DNA of 64,000 nt from Trichaptum fuscoviolaceum (Eukaryota > Basidiomycota > Agaricomycetes > Hymenochaetales > Trichaptaceae). Location: assembly GCA_910574455.1 (NCBI GenBank), contig CAJSYZ010000008.1, positions 4,032,707 to 4,096,706 of the forward strand, in the 5' to 3' direction. Below are positions 1 through 10,079 of this stretch, piece after piece (position 1 is the first letter of the stretch; the number at the start of each line of letters is the position of its first letter). A model generated the notes under the pieces. It was given only the letters and a program-made list of their open reading frames with translations. It was not told where the DNA came from and did no database searches. Both the position numbers and the translations under genes were made by a program.

Positions 1-291
1 ATTCATATACCATACGACCTCCGAATAATTGTGTCAATAAATCAAACCAATAACGGATCTCATTAGCGTCCAATGAAATATTATTTCATGATATACAAGA
101 TAGCTGTGACATGTAAACTATATGATATCCTCATGCTAGTATAATAAGACAGCGGCAGAGATGATAGAGCCAATTTCAGAAACGGAAAGATACAGAGAAA
201 GAGATAAGGATATAAGGTATTGCAACGAGGAAGAGAGACGGTAGCACATTTATATGCGGTGTAAAGGAGGAGTGGAAACATGTTACATCAC

Positions 292-2444
292 TTATTTATC
301 AGTGGCAGAATAGAAAACATTGTCTTGAACATATCCAAGCGGATCATCGTTCGAATAGAGCTCTTCTAAGAGTGAGCGGCCATTCATTGTGTAGTCAATG
401 GCGTTAGCTGGAGCGACCAAAAAATTGTTCGATGACTCTGGTTCTACCGATGTCCCGTCTTGGATACTTGCAGATGATGCAGAAGAAACGTCTACTGGAG
501 GAGGTAAAATAGGCTCTGACGCCGACAAACTGCCTTCTGTCGTCGACAAGGTGGCCAGTGTCGAATCGGATGGAGTGGTGCGCTCTTCAACACCAGTCAC
601 GGGAGAAAACACGTTGTTCCCCATATTGTCCGTAAGTTGTCTTCCAGGCAATTTATTACAGAAATCGATCAGTTGCTCAGCCAATAACTCCTCTGAGATT
701 CCGTCAAGCATTGCTGGCGCAGGCTGCTGCGGAGCTTCAGGGGGTGCCACGGCAAGAGCGGTAGGACCAGATGGAATAACTGGCACACTCTGACGTAGAA
801 GTTCAGTATGCGCTCCCGATGTGCGCCCGTCGTTGAAGGAGTCACGCTGCATATTAGGCACCGTAGTAGACATGTTAGACATGTCAGGTGTCGACGAAGG
901 CCCCTCCTGCTGTCCAAGGAAATCGAGATCGGATGCGATAATCGGGCCGGGAACACTCTTCACGAGTGCAGGTTGAACTACGTCGGCGATCATCGCGGAT
1001 GGGACAGCAGCCTGAGGATGCGCTACTGGGACCTGAGCAACTGGCACGGGCGGGGCAGGGCGTGGGCCGTGCCACTCGAGATACGGCCTCGATCGCTTGG
1101 CCGCAGGCTCGCCTGCATCATGCTCAATATCGCTCGTCAAGTCTATGATGTCTGCTTTGCGCTTTCCCTTCCCCTTTCCCTTGGTTTCCCGTCTCCGAGG
1201 GGCGCGGGTCTTCAACACAGGCAGAGGCTGCTGAGCTTGGTGTTGAGTTGGCTGTCGGCTTGAACCTTGTAGCAGCTCAGGCTGCGGGGTCTGAGCCGGT
1301 GGAGGCCAATAAAAGTGCTCGGGAGCGATTGGATATTTCGCATCTGACGGGGGGACTTGGAACCTAGGCTGAGGCGCAGACTTGCGTGCTTGGGTGGTAG
1401 TCCTTGCGATTGCCGGGGCGTAGTGTCGTTGCGGAGGTGCAGGTTGCTGCATCTGAGCCTGGGGGGGCACGTTTGTCTGCTGTGCCGCCATTTTCACCTG
1501 CTGCTGAACTTGCTGCGCGCCATTATATCCAGGCACGTTGTTTTGGATGACAGCGGCCTTCGCCTGGTCTATGCCATCCAAAGCGCCTTTCAGAAAGGCT
1601 AGGGTATCTCGTTCCAGTTCTCTATCTCGGCTGCCCTCCTCCTGGACGTGCTTCTTCAACCTCTGTACCAATGTCCTTAACCATGTCTTACTTGGATATG
1701 GAGGTGGCTGCGATTTCACAGCTTCGTCACCCAACCAGTAAGCTTGCGCAATACCCGGGGCGACATTCTGGTCCTGGACCCGTGATGGATGTTGTAAACC
1801 GCCAGGCCCGACGTGTTGAGGTGGAGGCATGTGACTCGCTTGTGGCATGTTCGCTGATTGAGCCGGATGTCCAGCGTGCGCACCGACGTACTGATTCACG
1901 ACAGATGAAGGCATCATCACCGCTGGCCCATGATGAGCAGCCGCCTGGTACACCTGAGGTGCAGGCATCGATTCAGCCGGGTTTTGCATATACTGAGTTG
2001 GCATAGCGTTATGCTGCATTGTTGGAGGGTAAGGGAAGTGTGTCGTTCGATGCTGCTGCTGCTGCATAGTGGGATGTCCCATGCCTGCAACCCCAACATA
2101 GTCGGTGCTGTGAGGCGGTCGAGAAAGAGTCTGAGGGAGAAGACCTGGCGGTTGATGAGGATATACAGGGAGTTGATTGAGGGGACCTGCGGTTCCCTGA
2201 CTATGCGCGGGAGAAGGAGGTACCAAAGTAAGCGTTTCGCCTTGATAGCCTGCCATACATGCAGCGGCGACCGCCTGTTTACGCTCCTGCAGATTCTGTG
2301 TGAGATCTATCCCGGGTGGCTGTTGACGTTACTTAGTAAAGGGGAAGTCGAACGGCTCGACGCACAAAGACTTACATTCGGATTCTGTTGCGAAGATTGC
2401 GGATTCTCGTGAGCAGTCCCATTATCGTTGCTAGTCTGTTCCAT
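292..2444 (-). CDS. Q/P-rich nuclear-type protein with basic patch and SUMO-interacting-like motif (two exons)
   Basis: Exon 1 is 2376-2444 (23 codons from ATG) and exon 2 is 2319 down to the TAA at 292. They are joined by a 56-nt intron (2320-2375) with GTAAG at its 5' end and CAACAG at its 3' end; the join is in phase 0 and gives about 698 residues. The protein is low in complexity: long Gln/Pro/His/Met-rich stretches cover the first half, and a helical charged segment (WLRTLVQRLKKHVQEEG) lies near residue 235. A basic run (KGKGKGKRK) around residue 405 is followed directly by IIDLTSD. Basic KGKR tracts often act as nuclear localisation signals, and IIDLT followed by acidic residues fits a SUMO-interacting motif. 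The likely role is a transcriptional or chromatin co-regulator, but this is inferred from composition only. No catalytic domain is visible. Confidence 0.75.
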
Positions 2445-2792
2445 ATCTGCCTCAGCTTCTGGAGGCCAGATGGTGTAGATGAGGTTGGATTGCGGAAGGG
2501 GGAAGGGAAATGAGGAGGAGAGGGGATGAGACGATGGTGGGAGTAAAGGAAGAGACGAGGGTGGACGCGACTGAAGTTACAAAGGCGCGCCCCGTGTCAC
2601 GTTTCAACCACACATTGGTGAGACCACAAATACCAAACCTGTCCTTTGTTGCGCGTCAATCGTTTAAACCAATGCGCTACTAATAAAGGGACTCACTAAT
2701 AACGAGACTTGACACTGGTATTCTTTGCTTCATATCCCTTCTCTTCTGCATATTACATCGTGGTCTTGTTCGTAACAGCTGAAAGAAGAATA
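2445..2792. other. intergenic region upstream of the Q/P-rich gene
   Basis: This should hold the promoter and 5' UTR of the minus-strand gene at 292-2444. I see no open frame with coding character and no clear TATA element. Confidence 0.4.
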
Positions 2793-3250
2793 TCAGACAG
2801 ATAGCTGGATTGATCTTCCATTCCCTTCGTGGATATCTCGAGGCAAGGGGGAATCGAGTATACTCCCGGGCGCGACAATGCTTAGCCTCTGATCAGCCAA
2901 GATATTAATTAGAGGAGTCGATGCAGTGTACTGGGGTAGCAAAGGCACGTAGACGACTTTTAGCTCTGAGTTGTGATCCCCAGTATAAAGGTGCAGGGGC
3001 TTCGACAGTGTTATAGGCACCCAGTTTTGTAGACTTTCCATCTCTAAGAACAAATTCTGCAGACTTGGTTCAACGGCGTTCGTTATGCACAGGATGATAA
3101 CCTGATAGTCATCAAGTTAGGTTGCTCAGCAGTGGAGATTCAGGACTATGACATTCCCTGCCACTTGGGCCCGGAGACTAACTCAGAATACACAAGTGAG
3201 CATAGATCCTTTCCCCTTATCATTAGCACAAATAAGAGTTCATACCTCAA
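2793..3250 (-). pseudogene. decayed remnant of an unrecognised gene
   Basis: An 86-codon frame (2793-3053) reads like ordinary protein (for example LQNWVPITLSKPLHLYTGD). The same frame extends upstream as coding-like sequence (LDDYQVIILCITNAVEPS) but crosses in-frame TAA and TGA codons near 3100-3135. Further upstream a possible GT-AG intron (about 3183-3248) follows another coding-like piece. The simplest reading is an old gene fragment inactivated by nonsense changes. I do not recognise the family, and a live gene with an unseen splice pattern is possible but less likely. Confidence 0.4.
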
Positions 3251-3450
3251 TGACAAGGTCTCGAGTCCATAAGGACCTGTCCTTTTTATACCCGGGCCCG
3301 GGGCAGGCTATACGAGTCGCCTGACGCAAGCTTGGTGCACTCCGTTTCCCTCCTCCAGCCCATACGTGCCTCTTCCCGAGATACGCATAATACACAGGTG
3401 AGTATGACTTTACCCCATATCATGAGCGCAACTAAGCGTACTAACCTCTG
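3184..3450. repeat. pair of diverged ~65-bp direct repeats
   Basis: The segments 3184-3248 and 3383-3450 align along their length, both running from 'ATACACA(A/G)GTGAG' through 'CC(T/A)TATCAT(T/G)AGC' to 'TACCTC' or 'TAACCTC'. I judge them roughly 70 percent identical. They look like an old local duplication inside the decayed gene region. Confidence 0.5.
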
Positions 3451-4596
3451 TACCTAGGCACCAATTCGATGAACGCCATGCCACTCTAGCTTCCGAGGAC
3501 AATAATACCCATAAGTCACTCCCCAGAAACGTTACTCACCAAGGCGACTGCGAGTGTACGCTCTAAATTCCCCACTTCAGCACCCTCCTCCAGGGTGTTT
3601 TCTACAAACTCCTCAAGGCTGCTATCGAGCGCCGCTTGCGATATTGTTTACACCCAAGAGTCCAACTTGAAGTCCAAGAGTTCAGGAGTCAGAGAGACCA
3701 AAAGAGCAGGTTCCGACTCCAACTACACGAACAGCCCAGCCCTTCATCCCAAGCCCTCTTACACCCAATACCATCCTTCACAGGCCAAAGTATCCAGGTA
3801 GAGTCCGAGTCACGGACACGAGCACCTCGACTCGTGAAGTAAAGCCGAAAAACAAGCCAGTCGACGACACCCTGGGCCCAGGCTGAAAACAAAGCACCCA
3901 GAGTCCAGTTCGTTCTCCATAGCGAGACAAGAGAAACTTTCCAGAGCCCATCACGTTAATCACAGCTAGAAGAGAGAGTACGTTCACCTCACTGCGTAAG
4001 TCACGATAGTAGCGGCGAAGAACTTGAGCACGGTGGCTATACTATACATGTGTCACACTTCAAGTTTCTCCGAGTCAACCTCATCCCTTCCTGTCAAAAG
4101 AAAAAAAAAGAAAAAAGGACCACAATCAGACCAAGAAAAATCGATAGCATTAGCTCGATAACAATAACTTTCTACAAGAGTGTATCTACGTACGTACAGC
4201 TACAGCATAGGAGCATGACTTTGAGAGCCGGTAAAAGTCGAGGGGGGACGGGCAAGCGTCGAGCAAGCCCTGCACCCTCGTGGTATTAGAAAAAAATAAG
4301 AGAAAGGAAAAAAAAATAAGGAAGAGCTACATGAGAATGCGGAGTGCGGAGAGCAAAGTGGTATATACGCATCAAGGGGGTATCTAATCTGATTCAGAGC
4401 AAGAGAGAACAAAATCACAGAGAAGTGAAAAAATAGAGAGCAAACGAACGCTCAGCGCCACAGTTCCCGCTTCTTGTTGTAATTATGCCTCCGCCTCCGC
4501 TTCGAATGGCCCTGTGTCGAGAACGCGCTCTGTTGGAGATGGCTGTGTGTGTGGCGCAAACTAAGTCACGCGTAGAAGGAAGAAAGCAGGTGTTGC
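3451..4596. other. gene-free stretch
   Basis: Only short frames with no coding character are present. Purine-rich runs occur near 4098-4120 and 4288-4320. No RNA gene or repeat was recognised. Confidence 0.4.
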
Positions 4597-6056
4597 TCAC
4601 CATTGTTTGCTAGACCCTGAACCCGAGCCTGGCACTAGTGTCGGCTGCGCAGCCACGCTCGATGACGAAGGAGCGCTAGAGCTCACACTCAAACTCGAGG
4701 CACTCGGCGCAGCTGCACTCGAGCTCGCACCACCTGCACCCCCACTCGAAGTCGTCGCAGTCGCAGTCGCAGCCGCAGCAGCCGCACTCGTCGCCACCGT
4801 CGTCGGCCAGCTCGTCACCGTCGGCGTCACCACCGCCACCGTCGTCGCCGTATCCTTTCCGCGCGTCGTGAACCCCGTCTGCACGCCCTGCGCGTCAAAC
4901 ACAGGTAGCGGGGAGTCCGCGAAGATGTCTGCCTGCGCGCCGTCCGCGAAGCCGTACAGGTCGAGGTAGTACCGCGGTGCGTGCTCGCCTTCGAACATCT
5001 GTGTGCGTACAAATGAGGAGTTGTTGAATGGTGGGTTGCGAAAAAGAAAGGACAAAGAGAAGAGAACAGAGAACAGAGAAATAGAGAGACGTACGTTCTT
5101 CTGCTCCTTCTGCAACCAGTAGAACGGCTGCTTCGCGCCGTACGTGCAGTTCCACGGTGCCGCGTCCGGTTTCTTGACATCAGGGTCTGCACCGCACCGA
5201 CGCGGCTCGTGGCGATGAGCGCCGTGGACGTGGCGTCGGTCACATTGCAGCGGAAACCATTCATGTAGTCTACAAACTAGAGGTCAGAACCGGCTGCATG
5301 AACACATTGAGAAAGGAAAGCGAACTCACTTTGCTCGCTACCTGCATCCGCCTACAACACAACACAAACTCAGTAAAAGTCGAATCATCCTTGTGAAGAC
5401 ATAGACTACTCACCGAATGGATCCAGAACCACGCACATATACACCCTCCCTCCGGACACGCAGGCATCCTTTCCGGGACAGCAAAGTCCGTGAAGCATTT
5501 CCACACACACGTATGGTTCACACTGAACATCGCAAAGTCCCCGGGCTTCGCCTTGGTCACGTCGCTCTGGTGTGTGATCGCGAGCGCACAGCCCTTGAGG
5601 TCGTCCAGGCCCTGTGTTGGGGCGAACCCGGGTAGGGTTCGTTGCCCCGCTGGATGTCGCCCACGCCGGACGACGCGAAGAGTGTCGTGGCGGACTTGGT
5701 AAATGCGAGCTCATGAATGTATTGACAGGGGCGGGTAGGCGAGGTGGATGTGCTGGTAGCGGGGTGGGTTAGACCTTGAGTTTGAGGTAAGGTCATGGGT
5801 GGGGAGGAAGGGTACTTACGAACCACCATTGGTCGAAGAGGTGAAATGTTGGATAGGCGCGACGGGGCGGTTATCGAAAGGAAACATCTGCGTGGTAACG
5901 TTGAGCCCCGACATCAGTTCATGCCAGAGCGTTAGACATATCCATCAGAACTAACAATGTTAATGTAAAGAATGCACAGAAACGCACCAATGTGTCCCGA
6001 CACAAACGTCAAGCATGTCGATAGCACAAAAGCAGACAAAACGACGTATATCCCAT
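4597..6056 (-). pseudogene. AA14-like lytic polysaccharide monooxygenase, frame-broken
   Basis: Several pieces read as one secreted oxidase in fungal AA14 order: a hydrophobic leader ending VSG followed by His (codon near 5992-5994), then LWHELMSGLNVTT, FPFDNRPVAP and FHLFDQWWF. These are followed by DDLKGCALAITHQSD, FSVNHTCVWKCFTDFAVPER, CICAWFWIHS, NYMNGFRCNVTDAT, CTYGAKQPFYWLQKEQ, DLYGFADGAQADIFADSPLP and an Ala/Ser/Thr-rich tail. Introns can be placed at 5270-5329 and 5352-5413, leaving a 22-nt exon (5330-5351), with another starting at 5099. Frame breaks are needed near 5195, 5620, 5855 and the signal-peptide start, so I call a pseudogene. AA14 enzymes are copper enzymes, reported to act on xylan-coated cellulose, whose mature N-terminal His belongs to the copper site; that His is still readable. 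Family assignment is from recalled sequence pattern only. Confidence 0.7.
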
Positions 6057-6445
6057 CCTTCTGCTCTAATCGTTACTTGTTAATCGTAAAGAGGTCGTTT
6101 AACCAGTCGAGCGGGCCCTTCGTTTGTGTATACTGTATATAAGAAAAAGCGCGTTCAATGCAAAACAAGAGCGAACGAAGGTGAGATAAGTAACCGAGTC
6201 CAGTCGCGGCACCGTCGGCACGCGTCAAGTTCAAGCAGCGTCGCGTAACTTGAAGTTAGTTTTTCTTGAAACGACACTTCCATTGTCTTTGTCCACATAC
6301 AAAACAATGCACATCGCTGGTTTAAGGTACGACATCATATTGTATACATGCTCGTAGGAAGCTGAACGCCTTCAAACATATGGAGGTCATAAACGCTGAT
6401 ACATACATAGGATCAACCGCGATCTCCCTTCTTTTCTGTATGGAC
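6057..6445. other. intergenic gap
   Basis: No coding or RNA feature recognised. It would carry the 5' flank of the AA14-like remnant and the 3' flank of the gene at 6446-8827. Confidence 0.4.
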
Positions 6446-8827
6446 CTAGTCCAGCGAGCAAATTGATATCGCGTCTCCTCCCACCCGAACCTCATCAAAT
6501 CCAACACCATTCCCATCATAGCCATTGTGGGACTCCTCAGCCGACGTATCTTCAGGCTCCTTGAAAAGAGATGCAACCGAGAAAGAGGCGCCGGACTCCA
6601 GATTCTGAACGTCTTGCTCTACATCGGAAGATCCTATCCTGCAGCCGGAGTCTTGCTTCATGGCCGCCGAGCTTAGAACGTTTCCGGTGGAAGGCTCAGT
6701 TTTGGGGACGGAAAGATGTGCTAGACTACAAGGTTGCGTGAAAGTCAAGTAGCGCGTCTCGCCAGTCGTCGTCTTGTACGCGACTTTCACCTCTTTCGGT
6801 AAGCTCCCTTGTGCTTCTCCTATCGATATGTTTAACGTTCCTTCCGGTCCCGCATCCACGTCAATTACAGGTCCCGAAATCGGCGGGATCTGCGCGCCCG
6901 GGGATGGTCCCACTCGACTCTGCTCCTCGATCTCGAAGAGACGTTTCATGCACGATTCGAGTTCCCAGTCCCATTCCATGTTCGAGCGAAGGTACTGTCC
7001 CCATTTGTGTCGCGAGAGGCGATGTAGCTCGTAAAGTGGCCAATTTCCTTCATCAAAGTGATACAGCCACTTTTCCTCGTCCGCTGGATCGCATTGCAGC
7101 CCCAATCTTCGAGCCTCTCTGAATTCTTTCGTCGAACGGTTCTCCGGAACTCGCGCTGTCCTCGCTCGCCCCAGTGTTCTCTCCCAGCGGTTCCACCACG
7201 CCTCTCCAAAGTCGTCAAGAGAACTCCAGTGAGGGTCCGCGTCTATCTTGCCTTGCGAGGTAAAGCTGTTGTTTTGCGACGCACATCCCCAAACCTCTCT
7301 TTCGAGCTCGCTGAATGATCCTAGGAGTCGCCGAGTCCTTTGATTTGCTGCCTCAATGAGGCTTTGGATCGGGGGAGCCTCCTTGGGCCATACAATTGCC
7401 TCCTGATGCCTCCTGGGAAGTGCGGCCTCTATCGTAAGTCTGTTGTGGGCAAATTCGTATGACTTCGGTAGGAACACATATTTGGTGTCGAAGTCCCTAT
7501 AAGTACTGGAGGAATCAACTTCACTGATATAACAAAATAAATGACGGTAGTGCCTCACGAGTACGTACACAAGAGCTCCTAGACTGCGAAATGCAATATG
7601 GTTCTTCAGTAGATCGAAATCTAACCTTTCCGTCCAATTTGAAAGTTTTGTACACTGAAGGATGCAACGATACACATTATTGTCCATCCAGCAAGCTAAC
7701 GTCTGCAAGACCATATAGATATGTCTGTTTGCTGGAAATCTCGCGAAAACAGCCAGCTCGTGAATCGATAGAAGAAGAAATATAACAGTGAAATAGACGG
7801 TTTCCAGAGTCTGCATATATGCGTCACCTCGTCCGTGTTTATCTATACAGGTAGACATGGCTTCTGCACAAATAGCACATGCTTCTCCTATAGTGTGCTC
7901 AAGAGAATTAATGCCGTAGAATCTGATCAAATCAATTTGCATTGTAGTAGATTGAAAGAGAATCAAGTTCGCACCTGTATGCCGTCAACACCTGTATTAG
8001 TCGTTGCCGTAGATTCTGAGCAGTTTCGGGCGAAGGCCGTATTTGCCAGAAGTATTTCCCTAAGACTGGATCGAAGGATTCCTCAGTTGCGGAAGGCATT
8101 TCTGCTGCGATCGCAGCCTCCCTCGCAAGCTTTACCAACAAAAGAAACCACTTCTTGTCTGGATGTGAGCGCGAGAGAGGTGCAGTGAGCGTTTCCAAGT
8201 GGAATATGGGCTCGATGCGAGAAATGCTGACGTAGATACTGGTACAGTAGTACTCAGACAAGGACACACGAATGAGTGCTGCAAGTGCAGATGCGGATCT
8301 GTCGATTGAGTTTGACCTGAAAAAGGTTGAGTGTATTCCTTCCTTCCGCGGAGAAGTTCAGATGCGTACTGTGTCTGCTTCACGAGACCCTTTATCCCAG
8401 CGACAACCGTCGATCCATTCCGTCTGAAGGAGCAAAGCCAAGCAATCGCTTCATGTAAAGTCATTACTTGATCAAAATTAACTTCGGGTTCTACGAATTC
8501 CGCCTCGATAAACTGTGTGATGCGAGCCGGATGGAGGGACGCGATCGTGAATCGCATGGCCAGCCTCTCGATCCGCCTTCCCATTGGCTGGATGATGTAC
8601 GTGTCGAGGAAGCGACCGGTACCCGGCTGGTTGTCGATTGTTTCCATTGTCAAGATAGAGATCATCGAATCACCATCGTCATCGTCCTCCCGGACGGTCG
8701 TGTGAGAATGCCGTTCCAAGAGGAAGCGCTTAAAACCAACACACAAGAAGTCCATAGCATCCTCTTCCTCCCTCGACTTCCCACGCAACACTCGCATTAG
8801 AAACTTTTTCGGCTTAAACTTTGGCAT
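6446..8827 (-). CDS. uncharacterised protein, paralogue copy 1 (two exons, possible single frameshift)
   Basis: Exon 1 starts at ATG 8825-8827 and ends at 7975. A 52-nt intron (7923-7974) precedes exon 2 (7922-6446). The N-terminal part has an Asp-rich run (EDDDDGDSM) and a conserved block (DNQPGTGR, PMGRRIERLAMRFT, SLHPARI). The exon 1 end (RPSPETAQNLRQRLIQVL) is shared with copy 2. Exon 2 has hydrophobic stretches that could be membrane segments (YFTVIFLLLSIHELAVFA; FRSLGALVYVLV), then a soluble charged half with many Trp, ending GDAISICSLD. Against copy 2 (25264-26138), copy 1 seems to lack one base near 8365, so two overlapping frames are needed; a real frameshift or an unseen intron could explain this. 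I do not recognise the family. Confidence 0.5.
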
Positions 8828-9440
8828 GGAGAGTAAAGAGTATGAACGTGGCTGGGATTGGGGAGGTGAAGACTGCAGGCGGCTTCAACGCATTCTTATA
8901 TGAACCCATCAGCACACGCCTGATGGACACGTTTAGTATGGCTGTGCCCACAGGAATAAAGTTTCCGGCTGCCCAGCGTTTAACGCCATCGTCAGGCTGT
9001 GTTAAGAAGTTCATCTCATACTCGGGGCTATGTATACATACCTGTTCTACTCGGGTAGATGCACAGGATGAAGAATGTGGACATCGCCTGGATCAAAGAA
9101 GACAACAAGAAATCAAAGGACGAGGGGTGAGATGTGCTGTCTACTTGCCTGATAGAAGACAGCTCTTTTTCAGCGGCATCCGCGCCTTCGAGTCCACTTC
9201 GACATTGCCAAGTCCAGAAGCACTCGTGTACGTGAATCCGAGTCCAGACTCAGCCTCAGGGGAAGATGGTATATGGGCGCCCATAATTTGCGCATAATGC
9301 TATCCGCATGGAAGGTAATGCAATTTTGAACAAATTTGTTTCCTTTCGGCAGAGAATCTGATATAACAGACGGAGGCAAGCCAGCAGAAACCCAAATGCT
9401 CTCAGATGATCCGTGAAAAAAAAAAATTATTCATCAGGTC
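8828..9440. other. intergenic region upstream of paralogue copy 1
   Basis: Probable promoter region of the minus-strand gene at 6446-8827. No convincing coding frame was seen. Confidence 0.35.
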
Positions 9441-9471
9441 GTGCACCACTACATACAAATAAGAGACATTG

Positions 9472-10075
9472 TCAGCAGAGTACATTGCTATATTCAAAGA
9501 GGACTTGGGAGTCACCTAACGCTTTGGTGTGCTGTTGGCTGTTGGACCCTGAACCTGAACGCCCGTCCTCCTTTTCCGATTCCTCAAAATGCCCGTTTAA
9601 AGGACCCCACAGATAAGACGCCGGGTACATATCCTCCAGTACCAACGAAGTGGAGATCGCACAGGGCGGTACTATCACTCTGAGCACGGGTTTCCCATCT
9701 CCCGGTTTCAGCACTGCCTTGACGATAGTATAGTAGCTCCTCGGATCACTGAATTGGCGCTCGACGCCCTCTTCCATCGCATTCATGCGCTTAAAGTACT
9801 ACTTCTTAAGGGCCTTGAAGCTCGTGCTCGGAGGATCTCTGACCGGCGCTGAAGGCAGTGTTGATGCCTTTGAAAGCTTGGGTAGGTGATCGCTTCCTCC
9901 TCTCCGATAAGCTGTTGTTCGGAGTTCTGATGCGTGATGATTGTAAGGAGTGTAATATAGATCAGTGAAGGCACTTGCAGCTAGTTCGAGTACACTGCCG
10001 AGATCCTTAATCATATTTTCCTATGCAGACAATCGGGGTTGATGTCCTTCCCGTTCTCAAAATAAACCTGTTACG
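9472..10075 (-). CDS. uncharacterised small gene, 'gene H' copy 1 (probably spliced or broken)
   Basis: Two successive minus-strand frames (10014-9799 and 9786-9472) read like protein. The upstream one continues to about 10075 through ENGKDINPD, with a possible acceptor just before ENMIKDL. The block ENGKDI...IKDL...FTDLYY...SELR has a recognisable relative at 50983-51160 (ENGREIFPE...IIKDL...ITCLYY...PELR), so it belongs to a local repeated gene family. The downstream part (YYTIVKAVLKPGDGKPVLRV, MYPASYLWGPLNGHFEESEKE) has no visible motif. The change of frame near 9790 needs an intron or a frameshift. Function is unknown. Confidence 0.35.
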
Positions 10076-10079
10076 GAGG

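Noticed and set aside
398..1263. Long plus-strand open frames opposite the Q/P-rich gene
   Set aside because: They are antisense shadows of a compositionally biased coding region with no independent coding character.
2620..2700. tRNA-like pattern on the minus strand (GTAGCGCATTGG ... GGTTTGG, with possible acceptor-stem pairing)
   Set aside because: The A and B box consensus is poorly matched and I could not fold a complete cloverleaf; probably chance.
4607..4969. Plus-strand 120-codon Ala/Val-rich frame
   Set aside because: Antisense of the Ser/Ala/Thr-rich tail of the AA14-like remnant.
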